A stretch of DNA of 64,000 nucleotides, taken from Actinopolymorpha rutila (GTDB taxonomy: Bacteria; Actinomycetota; Actinomycetes; Propionibacteriales; Actinopolymorphaceae). A program made the position numbers and the translations under genes. Shown in pieces: positions 51,942-61,764 of this stretch (position 1 is the first letter of the stretch; each line of letters opens with the position of its first letter). The stretch lies in assembly GCF_013407855.1 (NCBI RefSeq), contig NZ_JACBZH010000001.1:3782001-3846000 (forward strand). Direction: 5' to 3'. The notes beneath the pieces are model-generated. The model was not told where the DNA came from, did no database searches, and saw only the letters and a program-made list of their open reading frames with translations.

Positions 51942-53078
51942 GTGGGCGCCACCCACCTCACGATCCTGGCCGGCCCCACGGTGCCGGTGCCGCTGCCGCC
52001 GAACATCGCCGAACGGTTCCGCGAGGCGACGGTGACAGAGACCGACGACGAGCGGTCGGTGTTCACCCTCACCTTCGACGCCGGCCGGACCGCGGCACTC
52101 GGCGCCTTCGACACCCCGCTCGTCACCGGCTCGCCCCTCGTAGCGGGAGCCCGGGTGGTGCTGATGGTCACCGTCGGCGTACTCCCGGAGGTCCTGTTCG
52201 ACGGCATCGTCACCGAGGTGACGCTGACTCCCGGCTCGGGCCCGGGCAGTGCCGTCGTACAGGTCACCGGCGAGGACGTGTCGATCCTGCTCGACCGGGA
52301 GGAGAAGGACGCCGAGTGGCCGGCTCTCGACGACCTCCCCCAGGCCCTCGTCGTCCTCGCTCCGTACGCTGCCCAGGGCATCGTGCCCATGGTCGTTCCA
52401 CCGCTGGACATGGACCCGCCACTGCCGATCGAACGGGTGCCCACCCAGCACGACACCGATCTGCGGCACCTGGTCATGCTGGCCGAGCGGCACGGCTACG
52501 TCGCCTACGTCCTTCCCGGCCCGGTGCCGGGTGTCAGCCGGTTCTACTGGGGCCCGCCGATCCGGGTGGGAGTACCGCAGCCCGCCATCTCCGTCGACCT
52601 CGGCCCGGAGACCAACGTCGTCGCGGCGCCGACGTTCACCCAGAGCGCGCTGGCGCCGGTGAGCGTGGAGGGAGTCGTCCAGGATCCGCGTACCGGGACC
52701 ACCGTGCCGCTGCGCACCGGTCCGAGTCTGCAGCCGCCGCTGGCCGCGCTGCCGCTGTGGCTCACCGGCGCCGCGACCGTCCACCGGGAGCGCTTCCGGG
52801 AGAGCGGCACCTCGACGATCTCCGCCTTCGCCCGCGCGCAGGCCCTGGTGGAACGCAGCGTCAACGCCGTCACCGGGCGCGGGATTCTCGACGGCGCGCA
52901 GTACGGCGCGGTGCTCCGGCCGCGTGGTTTGGTCGGGGTGCGTGGTGCCGGCTGGAGCCACGACGGGCTGTGGTTCGTCAAGGAGGTCGAGCACAGCCTC
53001 AGCCCCGGCTCGTACCGCCAGCGGTTCGTCATCACGCGTGAGGGTTACGGCTCGACGGTCCCGGTGGTGATCCCGTGA
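51942..53078 (+). CDS. Hub protein, gpD/gp27-like
   Basis: 378 residues starting with GTG one base after the upstream stop. It has the phage late-control gpD / VgrG N-terminal fold: PEVLFDGIVTEVTLTPG, VVQVTGEDVSILLDREE, LRHLVMLAERHGYVAYVLPG, then GILDGAQYGAVLRPRGLVGV and FVKEVEHSLSPGSYRQRFV. It forms the trimeric hub that links tube to spike. In Afp8/VgrG the hub and the spike are fused; here the spike is the next gene, overlapping by GTGA. Confidence 0.87.
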   Translation: MGATHLTILAGPTVPVPLPPNIAERFREATVTETDDERSVFTLTFDAGRTAALGAFDTPLVTGSPLVAGARVVLMVTVGVLPEVLFDGIVTEVTLTPGSGPGSAVVQVTGEDVSILLDREEKDAEWPALDDLPQALVVLAPYAAQGIVPMVVPPLDMDPPLPIERVPTQHDTDLRHLVMLAERHGYVAYVLPGPVPGVSRFYWGPPIRVGVPQPAISVDLGPETNVVAAPTFTQSALAPVSVEGVVQDPRTGTTVPLRTGPSLQPPLAALPLWLTGAATVHRERFRESGTSTISAFARAQALVERSVNAVTGRGILDGAQYGAVLRPRGLVGVRGAGWSHDGLWFVKEVEHSLSPGSYRQRFVITREGYGSTVPVVIP

Positions 53079-53572
53079 AGACCTTCTACGGCAAGTACCG
53101 GGGCACGGTCGCCCTGAACATCGACCCGCTCATGCGCGGCCGGGTCCAGGTCAAGGTGCCCGCGGTCTTCGGCGACGGCCAGCTGAGCTGGGCCGAGGTC
53201 TGCGTCCCGTACGCCGGTGACGGAGTGGGCATCTTCGCGGTGCCGCCGCAGGGCGCCGGGGTGTGGGTGGAGTTCGAGGGCGGCGACCCGCAGAAGCCCA
53301 TCGTCAGCGGCTGCTTCTGGAACGCCGGCCAGGCCCCGGCCAGCCCGGCGGTGCCCCAGGTCAAGGTGTGGAAGACCGACGCCGTCAGCATCACGCTCAG
53401 CGACCTGCCCGGCGCCGGCGGGCTCACGATCGAGGTCGGCCCGCCCGCGGCGCCGGTGGCGATGAAGCTGGCGATGACCGCGTCCGGAATCGAGCTGAGC
53501 GTCGGTGCGTCGAAGATCGAGCTGTCGCCGGCCTCGGTGAAGGTCAACGGCGGCGCCCTGGAGGTGATCTGA
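53075..53572 (+). CDS. Spike base protein, gpV/gp5-like
   Basis: 165 residues from a GTG overlapping the hub stop. The N-terminal OB-fold (phage_base_V) shows YRGTVALNIDPLMRGRVQVK, WAEVCVPYAGDGVGIFAVPP, GVWVEFEGGDPQKPIVSGCF. The C-terminal half is a run of short beta strands (IELSVGASKIELSPASVKVN) that would form the triple-stranded spike needle. It sits between hub and PAAR-like tip genes. Confidence 0.92.
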   Translation: MKTFYGKYRGTVALNIDPLMRGRVQVKVPAVFGDGQLSWAEVCVPYAGDGVGIFAVPPQGAGVWVEFEGGDPQKPIVSGCFWNAGQAPASPAVPQVKVWKTDAVSITLSDLPGAGGLTIEVGPPAAPVAMKLAMTASGIELSVGASKIELSPASVKVNGGALEVI

Positions 53573-53887
53573 GTGGGTTTCCTCGTCCAGCAGGGCGCCA
53601 CGGTGATCTGCGGCCACGGCGGGCAGGCCACGCCGACCGCGCCGAACCCGCGGGTGCTGCTCGGCGGCACCTCCAGCGTGACGCTGAGCGCACCGTGGAC
53701 GGTCGCCGGCTGCCCGCTGCCACCCAACGCCGGGGGTCCGTGTACCACCGCGACCTGGACCACCGGCACGGTCCGCGTGCTGTCCGGTGGCCAGCCGCTG
53801 GTCGTCCAGGGCGGCAGCGCCACCTGCGTGCCCACCGGCGTACCGCTCACCGTGGTGGTCGCCCAGTTGCGGGTCCAGGCGTCATGA
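53573..53887 (+). CDS. PAAR-like spike tip protein
   Basis: 104 residues from a GTG directly abutting the spike stop. It is beta-rich, with VQQGATVICGHGGQATPTAP, AGCPLPPNAGGPCTTATWTT and VVQGGSATCVPTGVPLTVV. The Cys/His positions would bind the single metal of PAAR-like sharpened tips. It caps the spike and pierces the target membrane in tail-like systems. Confidence 0.8.
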   Translation: MGFLVQQGATVICGHGGQATPTAPNPRVLLGGTSSVTLSAPWTVAGCPLPPNAGGPCTTATWTTGTVRVLSGGQPLVVQGGSATCVPTGVPLTVVVAQLRVQAS

Positions 53888-54270
53888 GCCGTACGTCCGT
53901 GACTCACGTCGGCTTCCCGCTGCGCCTCGACGCGCGGGGCCGCACCGCGGTGGTCAGCGAGGAGGAGTACCTCCGTGGCCTGGTCGAGGCGCTGCTGTTC
54001 ACCCGGCCCGGCGAGCGGGTCAACCGGCCGACCTTCGGCAGCGGGGTCGACCGGCTGGTGTTCGCCCCGGCAGGCGACGAGACCGCCCACACCACGCAGG
54101 CCCTGGTCGCCGCCGCGGTGCAGCAGTGGCTCGGCGACCTGATCCGGGTCGACGACATCAGTGTGACCAGCGTCGACGCCCGGCTCGAGGTCACCGTGGT
54201 CTACACGTCGCTGCGTTCCGCGGCCGGGGACCAGCGCCGCGTCCTCAAGGTCTCCGGGGGTACGACGTGA
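53884..54270 (+). CDS. Baseplate wedge protein, gp25/GPW-like
   Basis: 128 residues, with the ATG at 53884 overlapping the upstream stop (ATGA). Family motifs are EEEYLRGLVEALLFTRPGER and PTFGSGVDRLVFAP, with the Arg-Pro and Phe-Gly-Ser residues that define gp25. In contractile systems this protein anchors the first sheath ring to the wedge, so a sheath must exist even though its gene is not in the window. Confidence 0.93.
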   Translation: MSRTSVTHVGFPLRLDARGRTAVVSEEEYLRGLVEALLFTRPGERVNRPTFGSGVDRLVFAPAGDETAHTTQALVAAAVQQWLGDLIRVDDISVTSVDARLEVTVVYTSLRSAAGDQRRVLKVSGGTT

Positions 54271-56885
54271 ACAGCGCGGAAGCGGGCAGCGCGTTCGTCG
54301 CCGCCATCGACCGGGACGCCCGGCGCAGGGTCGTACTGCGCACCGGTCCGGGCGGCCTGGACGGCATCGACTTCGTGGAGGTCCTGTCCAACCGGTACGG
54401 CACGCCCGGCTACGTGCCCGGCGCGCCCAGCCAGCGCACCCTGCTCGTCCACCTGCTCAAGCGGCCGGTGCCGGCCGCCTGGTCCGGCGCCAACGTGGCG
54501 GTCTCCGGCGGCGTGCGGCTGGACCCGGCCCTCAACCCCGTCCGGGTCGAGTGGGCCTACCCCGTCCTCGCCCTCACCGGATCCGACGAGGACCCGCCCA
54601 CCGAGCCGCTGCCCGGCGTCCGCCCCACCGACCGCCGGCTCGTCGCGCAGGCGGTTCCGGCGGAGGTACGCCCGCGCGTGCTGGTGGTGCGTACGTCATC
54701 CGCCGGCGACTTCTCGACGTACCTCCTCCGCCTCCTCGACGACACCGGCCACAAAGCACCGGCCGGGCTGGATCCGGCGCTGGCCGAGGCGCCGTTCACG
54801 TTCAAGGTCGACTGCCCGACCGACCTCGACTGCGCGTCGGCACCGGCCGCGACCGCGACGCCGGCAGGTGCGCCGATGCTGGACTACCTGGCCCGCGACT
54901 ATGCCGCGCTGCGCTCCCGCCTCGTCGACCGGCTGGCCGGACTGCTGCCGGGCTGGCGGGACCGCAACCCCGCCGACGTCGGCGTCACTCTGGTCGAGCT
55001 GTTCGCCTACCTCGGCGACCGGCTGAGCTACCAGCAGGACGCGGTGGCCACCGAGGCCTATCTCGGCACCGCCCGGCGCCGGACCTCGGCCCGCCGGCAC
55101 GCCCGCCTGCTCGACTACCGGATGCACGACGGCTGCGCGGCACGGGTCTGGCTCACCTTCACCACCGACTCGGCCGTCACCCTGCCCGCCCACACCCCGG
55201 TCGCCGACACGATGCCGCCACCGGGCGGCACCGACCTGCCCACCGGCGCCGACGTCACCGATCTCGGCGGCGTCGTGATGGAGACGTGTGCGCCGGTGCC
55301 GCTGGATCCGGACCGCAACGCCCTTCCCCTGTACGCGTGGGGCGATGACGACCACTGTCTGCCGGCGGGCAGCACCGCGGCCTTCGTGGTCGCCGGCCGG
55401 TCGGGCTCCCTGCCACCGCTGGCCCGCGGTGACGTCCTGGTGCTGGCGGACCTGCCATCGGGCACGGACGGCACGGACGCTCCCGACGGAGTCCGCGACG
55501 GTGACCCGGCGAGCCGGTTCGCCGTCCGGCTGGTCGCCGACCCGGTCCCGCACGTCGACGCGGCGGTCACCCCGCCGCTCGACGTGCTGGAGCTGCGCTG
55601 GGGTGTGGCCGACGCGCTGTCCCGGTCGCTCCGGGTCAGCGAACCGGGCGGCGCCGGTGAGCCGGTGGTCCGGGCGGTCGCACTGGCGAACGTGGCACTG
55701 GCCGACCAGGGCGCGTCGGTGGGGCCGGAGGACCTCGAACCGGCGCAGGTCCCGACCGGCGGCAGGGCGGCGTACGAACCCCGTATCCGTCGTACGGACA
55801 TCACGGTCGCCGACCCGCTGTCGCCCGCCGACGGCCCGACGGGGGCCTTCACCAGCGCCGCCGCCACGCTGGCTCCGCGGCCGGACCGGGCGTTGGCCGC
55901 GGTGAGCGTCGACGACGGACAACGGTCCTGGCGGCCGCGGCCGGACCTGCTTGCCGGCAACCGGTTGACGGCCGACTTCGTGGTGGAGACCGAGGCGGAC
56001 GGGGTTTCCCGGCTCCGGTTCGGAGACGGAGTGGTCGGGCGGCGGCCGTCCGCCGGTGCTCGCATGCAGGCGTGGTATCGCCTCGGCGGCGGTGCTGTCG
56101 GCAACGTCGCCGCCGACCGGCTCACCCACCTGCTCGCGGTGCCCGGCCCGGCCGGTCCGGTGCCCGCCGTCCCCGACGGGGCCGACGTCAGTGTGTGGAA
56201 CCCGCTGCCGGCCACCGGCGGTGTGGACCCGCAGGCCTTGCCCGAGGTTCAACTGCTCGCCCCGCAGGCCTTCCGTACCCAGCTCCGCGCCGTCACCTCC
56301 GCCGACTACGCCGACGTGGCCATGGCCGACCCGCTGGTCCAGCGCGCAGTCGCCCGGCGGCGCTGGACCGGATCCTGGTACGCCCAGGAGGTCACCCTCG
56401 ACCCGGTGGCCGGCGCGGCCGCCGATCCGGACTGGACCCTCGAACTGGCGGCCACGCTGGAGATCCGCCGGATGGCCGGTGTGGACGTGGAACTCGCCGA
56501 CCCGGTGATGGTTCCGCTGGAGATCACCATCCAGGGATGCGTCCTGCCCGGCCACCAACGTGCCCAGGTCACCACCGCCCTGCTGGAGGAGTTGTCGACC
56601 CGGGTGCTGCGCGACGGCCGTCGTGGTTTCTGGCACCCCGACAACTTCTCCTTCGGTGAGCCGCTCTACCTCAGCGACCTGGTGGCCGCGGCCATGCGGG
56701 TGCCCGGGCTGATGTGGATCGACGTGACCCGCTTCGCCCGGGCCGGGGCGGGCACGCGCGGCACCGCGGAGGCGCTGGCGTCGGGCCGGATCGCCGTCGG
56801 CGCCCGCGAGGTACTGCGGTGCGACAACGACCCCAGCAACCCCGAGGCCGGATCACTCGAGGTCGTACTGAAGGGAGGGTCGTGA
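54267..56885 (+). CDS. Baseplate wedge protein, baseplate J / gp6-like (first)
   Basis: 872 residues from the GTG overlapping the gp25 stop. An N-terminal beta module precedes the conserved segment LDYLARDYAALRSRLVDRLA, VGVTLVELFAYLGDRLSYQQ and EAYLGTARRRTSARRHARLL, the core of putative baseplate assembly (TIGR02243-type) proteins. The middle holds FGDGVVGRRPSAGARMQAWY and the C-terminal part FRTQLRAVTSADYADVAM, the baseplate-J signature. Forms the wedge ring with the next protein. Confidence 0.9.
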   Translation: MNSAEAGSAFVAAIDRDARRRVVLRTGPGGLDGIDFVEVLSNRYGTPGYVPGAPSQRTLLVHLLKRPVPAAWSGANVAVSGGVRLDPALNPVRVEWAYPVLALTGSDEDPPTEPLPGVRPTDRRLVAQAVPAEVRPRVLVVRTSSAGDFSTYLLRLLDDTGHKAPAGLDPALAEAPFTFKVDCPTDLDCASAPAATATPAGAPMLDYLARDYAALRSRLVDRLAGLLPGWRDRNPADVGVTLVELFAYLGDRLSYQQDAVATEAYLGTARRRTSARRHARLLDYRMHDGCAARVWLTFTTDSAVTLPAHTPVADTMPPPGGTDLPTGADVTDLGGVVMETCAPVPLDPDRNALPLYAWGDDDHCLPAGSTAAFVVAGRSGSLPPLARGDVLVLADLPSGTDGTDAPDGVRDGDPASRFAVRLVADPVPHVDAAVTPPLDVLELRWGVADALSRSLRVSEPGGAGEPVVRAVALANVALADQGASVGPEDLEPAQVPTGGRAAYEPRIRRTDITVADPLSPADGPTGAFTSAAATLAPRPDRALAAVSVDDGQRSWRPRPDLLAGNRLTADFVVETEADGVSRLRFGDGVVGRRPSAGARMQAWYRLGGGAVGNVAADRLTHLLAVPGPAGPVPAVPDGADVSVWNPLPATGGVDPQALPEVQLLAPQAFRTQLRAVTSADYADVAMADPLVQRAVARRRWTGSWYAQEVTLDPVAGAAADPDWTLELAATLEIRRMAGVDVELADPVMVPLEITIQGCVLPGHQRAQVTTALLEELSTRVLRDGRRGFWHPDNFSFGEPLYLSDLVAAAMRVPGLMWIDVTRFARAGAGTRGTAEALASGRIAVGAREVLRCDNDPSNPEAGSLEVVLKGGS

Positions 56886-59539
56886 TGAGCGGCACCACCG
56901 ACGGCGCCACGGCAGCCGACTGTGGTTGCGGCTGCGGCGGTGGTTGCGGCACCACGGCCGCCGGCGCCGGGGCGGCGGGCATCGCCAACCCCGCCGGGCT
57001 GGGCGCCCTTGCCTGGCGGGTGAGCCCGCACGACCTCGCCATGCAGCGGATGCGCGCGGACCTCGCTGCCGGCGCGCCGGACCGTCCGGCCGCGCTGCGG
57101 ACGCTGGCCCGCCACCCCACCGACGACCCGGCGATCGCCGTGCTGGACGCCTTCGCCACCGTCGCCGACATCGTCTCCTTCTACACCGAGCGGATCGCCC
57201 AGGAAGGCTTCCTGCGCACCGCCGCCGAGCGGCTGTCGGTAAGGGAACTCGCCGCCACCGTCGGCTACCAGTTGCGGCCCGGCGTGGCGGCCCAGGTCGA
57301 GCTGGCCTTCGAGGCCGAGACCGCACCGGGCGCTCCCGCGGAGGTGCTGGTCGCCGCCGGCACACCTATGCAGTCCATCCCGGGTCAGGGCCAGCTGCCG
57401 CAGACCTTCGAGACCGAGGCCGACCTCGTCGTCCGCGGAGTGTGGAACCGGCTGCCGGTGCGTGCCGCCGAGCCGCAGGCGTACGACCGCCGAACCCGGT
57501 CGATCTGGCTCACCGGCACCGCGACGCCGGTACGCACCGGCGACCACGTGCTCGTCGTCGGCAAGGAACGGATCACCGACCCCGAGGGCCACAGCGAGGT
57601 GTGGGACTTCCGCACCGTCACCGCCGTGACCCTCGCTCCGGACGGACTGTCCGGCTGGATCCGGCTAGACCTCAACCGGGCCCTGGGCAACACCGACGCC
57701 CGGCCACTCATCGCCGAGGACGGCCCGTCCGTACACCTGCTCACCGACCGGACCCGGCTCTTCGGCCACAACGCGCCGGACCCGAGCATGCTGGTCACCG
57801 ACCAGGGGCCGCCGCCCGGCTCCGAGCCGGCTCCCCAGCCGTCCGCCCACGGGAGTGGCCCGACGCCGCCCCGGTACGTCTGGAGCGGCTTCGCCCTCGG
57901 CGAGCAGCGGGACCTCGAACTCGACGGCGACCACCCGTCGGTACTGGCCGGAACCTGGATCGTGCTGGAACAACCGGAGGCGGTCGAGGCCCTCCTGGTG
58001 CGCTCGGTGGAGGCCGACGGGCTGGCCAAATGGGGGCTCACCGGCCCGATCACCCGGACGCTCGTCGACCTCGGGGAGGACGTCGGCCGCTTCAACCGGC
58101 GCCGCGCCAAGGTGCACTGCGGCTCGGTGCCCCTGCCGGCTGCGCAGGCCCCGCTGCGTTCCGGCCTCGGCGGTGACCAGGTCGACGTGCCGCTCACCGA
58201 GCCGCTGCTGGCGGTCGGCCGGCTGGTCCTGGTCGCCGGACCCGACGCGACCACCGGGCAGGCCCGTTCGGAGCTTCGTGCGGTCAAGGCCTGTGAAGCA
58301 CTCGGCACCACCGGATGGATGCGACTGACCCTGGACGCCGTACTCACGTACACGTACGAACGCAGCACTGCCACGGTGCGCGCCAACGTCGCCACGGCCA
58401 CGCACGGCGAGACCGTCCGGCAGGTGCTCGGCAGCGGGTCGGCCACACCGTTCACCGAGTTCGGCCCGCGCCGCACCCCGCTGACGTACGTGCGCGCGGC
58501 CACCCCCGACGGCGCGGTCGCCGAACTGGAGGTCCGAGTCGACGGCGTCGCCTGGCACGAGGTGGCGGACCTCGGGCAGGCCGGACCGGCGCAGCGGGCG
58601 TACGTCCTGCGGCACACCGAGGACGGCCAGGCCCGGATCACCTTCGGCGACGGGGTGCACGGATCGCGGGTGCCGACCGGGGTGGAGAACGTCGAGGCCA
58701 CCTACCGGGTCGGCATCGGGGCCGACGGCGCGGTCGACGCCGGCCAGGTCAGCCTGCTGGCCCGCCGCCCGCTCGGCATCCGGGAGGTCGCCAACCCCGG
58801 CCCGGCGCACGACTGGGCTCCACCGGAGGATCTGGAGACGGCCCGTGTCAACGCACCGTTGCGCATCCGCACGCTGGACCGCGCCGTCTCGGTGGCCGAC
58901 CACGCCGACTTCGTCCGCGGCTTCGCCGGTGTCGGGCCGGCCCGCGCCGACCTGGTGTGGGACGGCCGGCAGGGCGTGGTGCTGGTGTCCCTGCTCGGTG
59001 TGGCCGGGGTCGACCCCAGCCAGGCTCTCCTCGACGACGTGGGGCGGTCCCTGCTCGCCGCCCGCGACGCCGGACAGCACGTGCTCGTCCGGGCGTGCGA
59101 CGTCGTCGAGTTCGGGTTGGGAGTCGACCTCGCCCACGACCCCGACCACCGCCGCGACGACGTCCTCGCGGCGGTCCGGGACGCGCTGAAGGTCGCCCTC
59201 GGCCGGGCCGGCCAGGCCATCGGCGCCCCGGTCAGCTCCGCGCAGGCCCTGGCGGTGATCCGCTCGGTGGCCGGGGTGCGGGCCTGCACGTTGCCCGATC
59301 TGCAAGCCGCGCCCGACGTCTCCGCACGCCGCGGGTTCGTCCGCCCGCGCCGGCGCCGGGCGCCGTCGCGGCACGCCCGGGGCACCGCTCGCACCGGGGC
59401 GACGCGGGCGGCCAACGCCGCCGTCGCCGACCGGCTGCTCGCGGCGCCCGGCCGCTTCGAACCCGGCACCGGCTTCCTCCCGGCCCAGCTGCTCGCCCTC
59501 GACCCGGCCCGCGTGACGATCGGAGTGATGAGCCTGTGA
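56885..59539 (+). CDS. Baseplate J / gp6-7-like wedge protein (second) with Cys-rich N-terminus
   Basis: 884 residues. The ATG shares one base with the upstream stop, and AAGGGAGGG lies 5 nt before. The N-terminus carries CGCGCGGGCG (six Gly-spaced Cys), unlike the rest. It shows AVLDAFATVADIVSFYTERI, LRTAAERLSVRELAATVGYQ, ITFGDGVHGSRVPTGVENVE and LDRAVSVADHADFVRGFAGV, the same plan as the preceding wedge protein, so the two are distant paralogues that may form a heteromeric wedge. Confidence 0.88.
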   Translation: MSGTTDGATAADCGCGCGGGCGTTAAGAGAAGIANPAGLGALAWRVSPHDLAMQRMRADLAAGAPDRPAALRTLARHPTDDPAIAVLDAFATVADIVSFYTERIAQEGFLRTAAERLSVRELAATVGYQLRPGVAAQVELAFEAETAPGAPAEVLVAAGTPMQSIPGQGQLPQTFETEADLVVRGVWNRLPVRAAEPQAYDRRTRSIWLTGTATPVRTGDHVLVVGKERITDPEGHSEVWDFRTVTAVTLAPDGLSGWIRLDLNRALGNTDARPLIAEDGPSVHLLTDRTRLFGHNAPDPSMLVTDQGPPPGSEPAPQPSAHGSGPTPPRYVWSGFALGEQRDLELDGDHPSVLAGTWIVLEQPEAVEALLVRSVEADGLAKWGLTGPITRTLVDLGEDVGRFNRRRAKVHCGSVPLPAAQAPLRSGLGGDQVDVPLTEPLLAVGRLVLVAGPDATTGQARSELRAVKACEALGTTGWMRLTLDAVLTYTYERSTATVRANVATATHGETVRQVLGSGSATPFTEFGPRRTPLTYVRAATPDGAVAELEVRVDGVAWHEVADLGQAGPAQRAYVLRHTEDGQARITFGDGVHGSRVPTGVENVEATYRVGIGADGAVDAGQVSLLARRPLGIREVANPGPAHDWAPPEDLETARVNAPLRIRTLDRAVSVADHADFVRGFAGVGPARADLVWDGRQGVVLVSLLGVAGVDPSQALLDDVGRSLLAARDAGQHVLVRACDVVEFGLGVDLAHDPDHRRDDVLAAVRDALKVALGRAGQAIGAPVSSAQALAVIRSVAGVRACTLPDLQAAPDVSARRGFVRPRRRRAPSRHARGTARTGATRAANAAVADRLLAAPGRFEPGTGFLPAQLLALDPARVTIGVMSL

Positions 59540-61761
59540 GCACGACCTCCGCACGCGCTGCCGGCACGGCCACCAGCACCGCCGCCGACGAGTTGGCCGC
59601 GCTGCTGCCGGTCCACCTGCGCAGCCGCGACGAGGAGTCCGGCGGGCTGCTGGCCGCACTGCTACAGGTGGTCGGCTCCGAGCTGGACCTGCTGCGCACC
59701 GACCTCGACGACCTGTACCGCGCCTGGTTCGTCGAGACCTGCGCGGAGTGGGTCGTGCCGTACCTCGCCGACCTGGTGGGGGTCGCCGACCTGCCACCGG
59801 AGACGGCCGGGGTGAGCCGGCGCGCCTTCGTGGCCAACACCATCGGCTACCGCCGCCGCAAGGGCACGGTCGCCGTCATCGAGCAGGTGGCCCGGGACGC
59901 GTCCGGCTGGCCGGTCAGGGCCGTGGAGTTCTTCCGGGTGCTCGCCGGCTCCGCTCACCTCAATCACGTACGCCTGGACCGGCCGGCCACGGCTTCACTG
60001 CGTTCGGCCGACCGGCTCGACCTGGTCCCACCCGGCCATGCGTACGGCGCCCTCGACCCGTTCGCCCACACCGGCGAGGTGCGCCACATCGCCGGCGGCC
60101 GCGGCCGGTACCAGATACCGCATGTCGGGGTCTTCCTGTTTCCCCTGCAGGTGTACGACTTCCCGCTCGCCGCCACCGAACAGGACTGGCCGCAGGCGGT
60201 GCCGGCACCGGTGCCCGCCTCCGAAGGGCTGCCCGCCGTCGGCGACGGCAGCGCCTGGCTCGTCCACCCGCTCGGCCTGCCGACACCGCTGTTCGCCGCG
60301 CCGGCCACCGAGGACACGATCGAGCACCTGGCCAGCGAGGCCGACCTTCCCGTGCCGCTGCGCCCGCGCCGGCTGCTCGCGGCCCTGTGGGCGGCGCGGG
60401 CCAACCCGGCGCTGGCGGCCGCGCTGCCGGTGGGGGTGCTCGTCGACGGTCAGGTGCTCAGCCCGGAACGGATCCGGGTGAGCCGGCTGGAGGACCTGGC
60501 CGACGTCGACGGTCCTCAGGTCATGGTCGACCCCGCCCTGGGCTGGCTGCGCAGCTACGTGGACCAGGCCCCGAGCGCGGCCGCCGACGTCCGGGTGCTG
60601 CACGCGTACGCCGCCCGGGCGGACCTCGGCGCGGGAACCTACGACCGCTCCGAGATCCACGACGAGGTCCGCGCCGGCCAGGGGTACGTGGGCGACGGCG
60701 ACACCGGTCGCGGCGACGCCCGGGCCCAGGTACTCGTCACCGCCGACGGCCCGCTGGCCTCTCCGGCCGCCGCCCTGTCCGCGGCCGAGACCGCCTGGGC
60801 CGATCCGGCCGACTCCCCCGCCGGCGGCACGTTCGTCGTGGCCGTCGGCGACAGCTCCCGCTACGACGGCGACCTCACGGTGGCCGTCCCCGAAGCGACC
60901 CGGCTGACGATGGTCGCCGCCACCTGGCGGGACCGGATCGTCGGCAACGACGAGATCCGGCCCAGGGTGATCGGCGAGTACAGCCCCGAAGGGCTGCGGC
61001 CGGTGGTCGTGGGCGATCTTCGCCTCACCGGTGCGCCCGGCTCCGCGGTCCTCCTCGACGGGCTGGTCGTCACCGGTGACGTGGTGGTGGCCGCGGGCGA
61101 CCTCGGCCGGCTGACCGTCAGCCAGTGCACGATCGCCGGCCGGGTCCGGGTGGAGGGCGCCGACGGCGCCGCCAACGGCGACTGCCGGGTGGTGCTGCGG
61201 CGTACCCGGGCCGCCGGGGTCGACCTGGCCGCCGACGTCCCCGAGCTCACCCTGGTGGAGAGCATCGTCGACGCCCTGCCGCCGGAGCTGGCGAACGTCG
61301 CGGTCAACGCCCTCACCGGCGTCACCGGCCCGGCGGTCACCGCACCTGGAGCCGCGGTCGTCGTGACCGGCTGCACGGTCCGCGGCGGGCTCACGTCCAG
61401 ATCGCTGAACGCCGGCAACTCGATCCTGGACGGTGCCGCAGTCGTCGAGCACCGCCAGATCGGCTGCGTGCGCTACAGCTACGTCGGCCCGGGAAGCCGG
61501 GTGCCGCGGCGGTTCTCCTGCGTCCCGCCCGCCGAGGGCGCGGGCGCTCCGTCGCCGGTCTACGTCTCGATCGAGCCCGGCTCGCCCTCCTACCTCGCGC
61601 TGGCGCCCGGCTGTCCGGCCGACATCCGGGCCGGCGCGGAGGGAGACGGCGAGATGGGGGCGTACCACCATCTGCAGGCGCAGCTGCGGGTCCAGGCCAC
61701 CCGCCGGCTGCTGGCTCCGTACGTTCCCGTCGGCCTGGAGATCGGAACTGTGGGGGGCTGA
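59536..61761 (+). CDS. Phage tail protein I (gpI)-like protein with beta-helix C-terminus
   Basis: 741 residues from a GTG overlapping the upstream stop. The N-terminal gpI-like domain (about 20-140) has LLQVVGSELDLLRTDLDDLY, CAEWVVPYLADLVGVADLP and ANTIGYRRRKGTVAVIEQVA. The C-terminal 300 residues are repeated short strands (LTVSQCTIAGRVRVEGADG, GAVVEHRQIGCVRYSYVGPG) like a right-handed beta-helix, which in tail systems often lies near fibres or receptor-binding parts. It links the wedge to the peripheral proteins. Confidence 0.83.
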   Translation: MSTTSARAAGTATSTAADELAALLPVHLRSRDEESGGLLAALLQVVGSELDLLRTDLDDLYRAWFVETCAEWVVPYLADLVGVADLPPETAGVSRRAFVANTIGYRRRKGTVAVIEQVARDASGWPVRAVEFFRVLAGSAHLNHVRLDRPATASLRSADRLDLVPPGHAYGALDPFAHTGEVRHIAGGRGRYQIPHVGVFLFPLQVYDFPLAATEQDWPQAVPAPVPASEGLPAVGDGSAWLVHPLGLPTPLFAAPATEDTIEHLASEADLPVPLRPRRLLAALWAARANPALAAALPVGVLVDGQVLSPERIRVSRLEDLADVDGPQVMVDPALGWLRSYVDQAPSAAADVRVLHAYAARADLGAGTYDRSEIHDEVRAGQGYVGDGDTGRGDARAQVLVTADGPLASPAAALSAAETAWADPADSPAGGTFVVAVGDSSRYDGDLTVAVPEATRLTMVAATWRDRIVGNDEIRPRVIGEYSPEGLRPVVVGDLRLTGAPGSAVLLDGLVVTGDVVVAAGDLGRLTVSQCTIAGRVRVEGADGAANGDCRVVLRRTRAAGVDLAADVPELTLVESIVDALPPELANVAVNALTGVTGPAVTAPGAAVVVTGCTVRGGLTSRSLNAGNSILDGAAVVEHRQIGCVRYSYVGPGSRVPRRFSCVPPAEGAGAPSPVYVSIEPGSPSYLALAPGCPADIRAGAEGDGEMGAYHHLQAQLRVQATRRLLAPYVPVGLEIGTVGG

Positions 61762-61764
61762 GCG

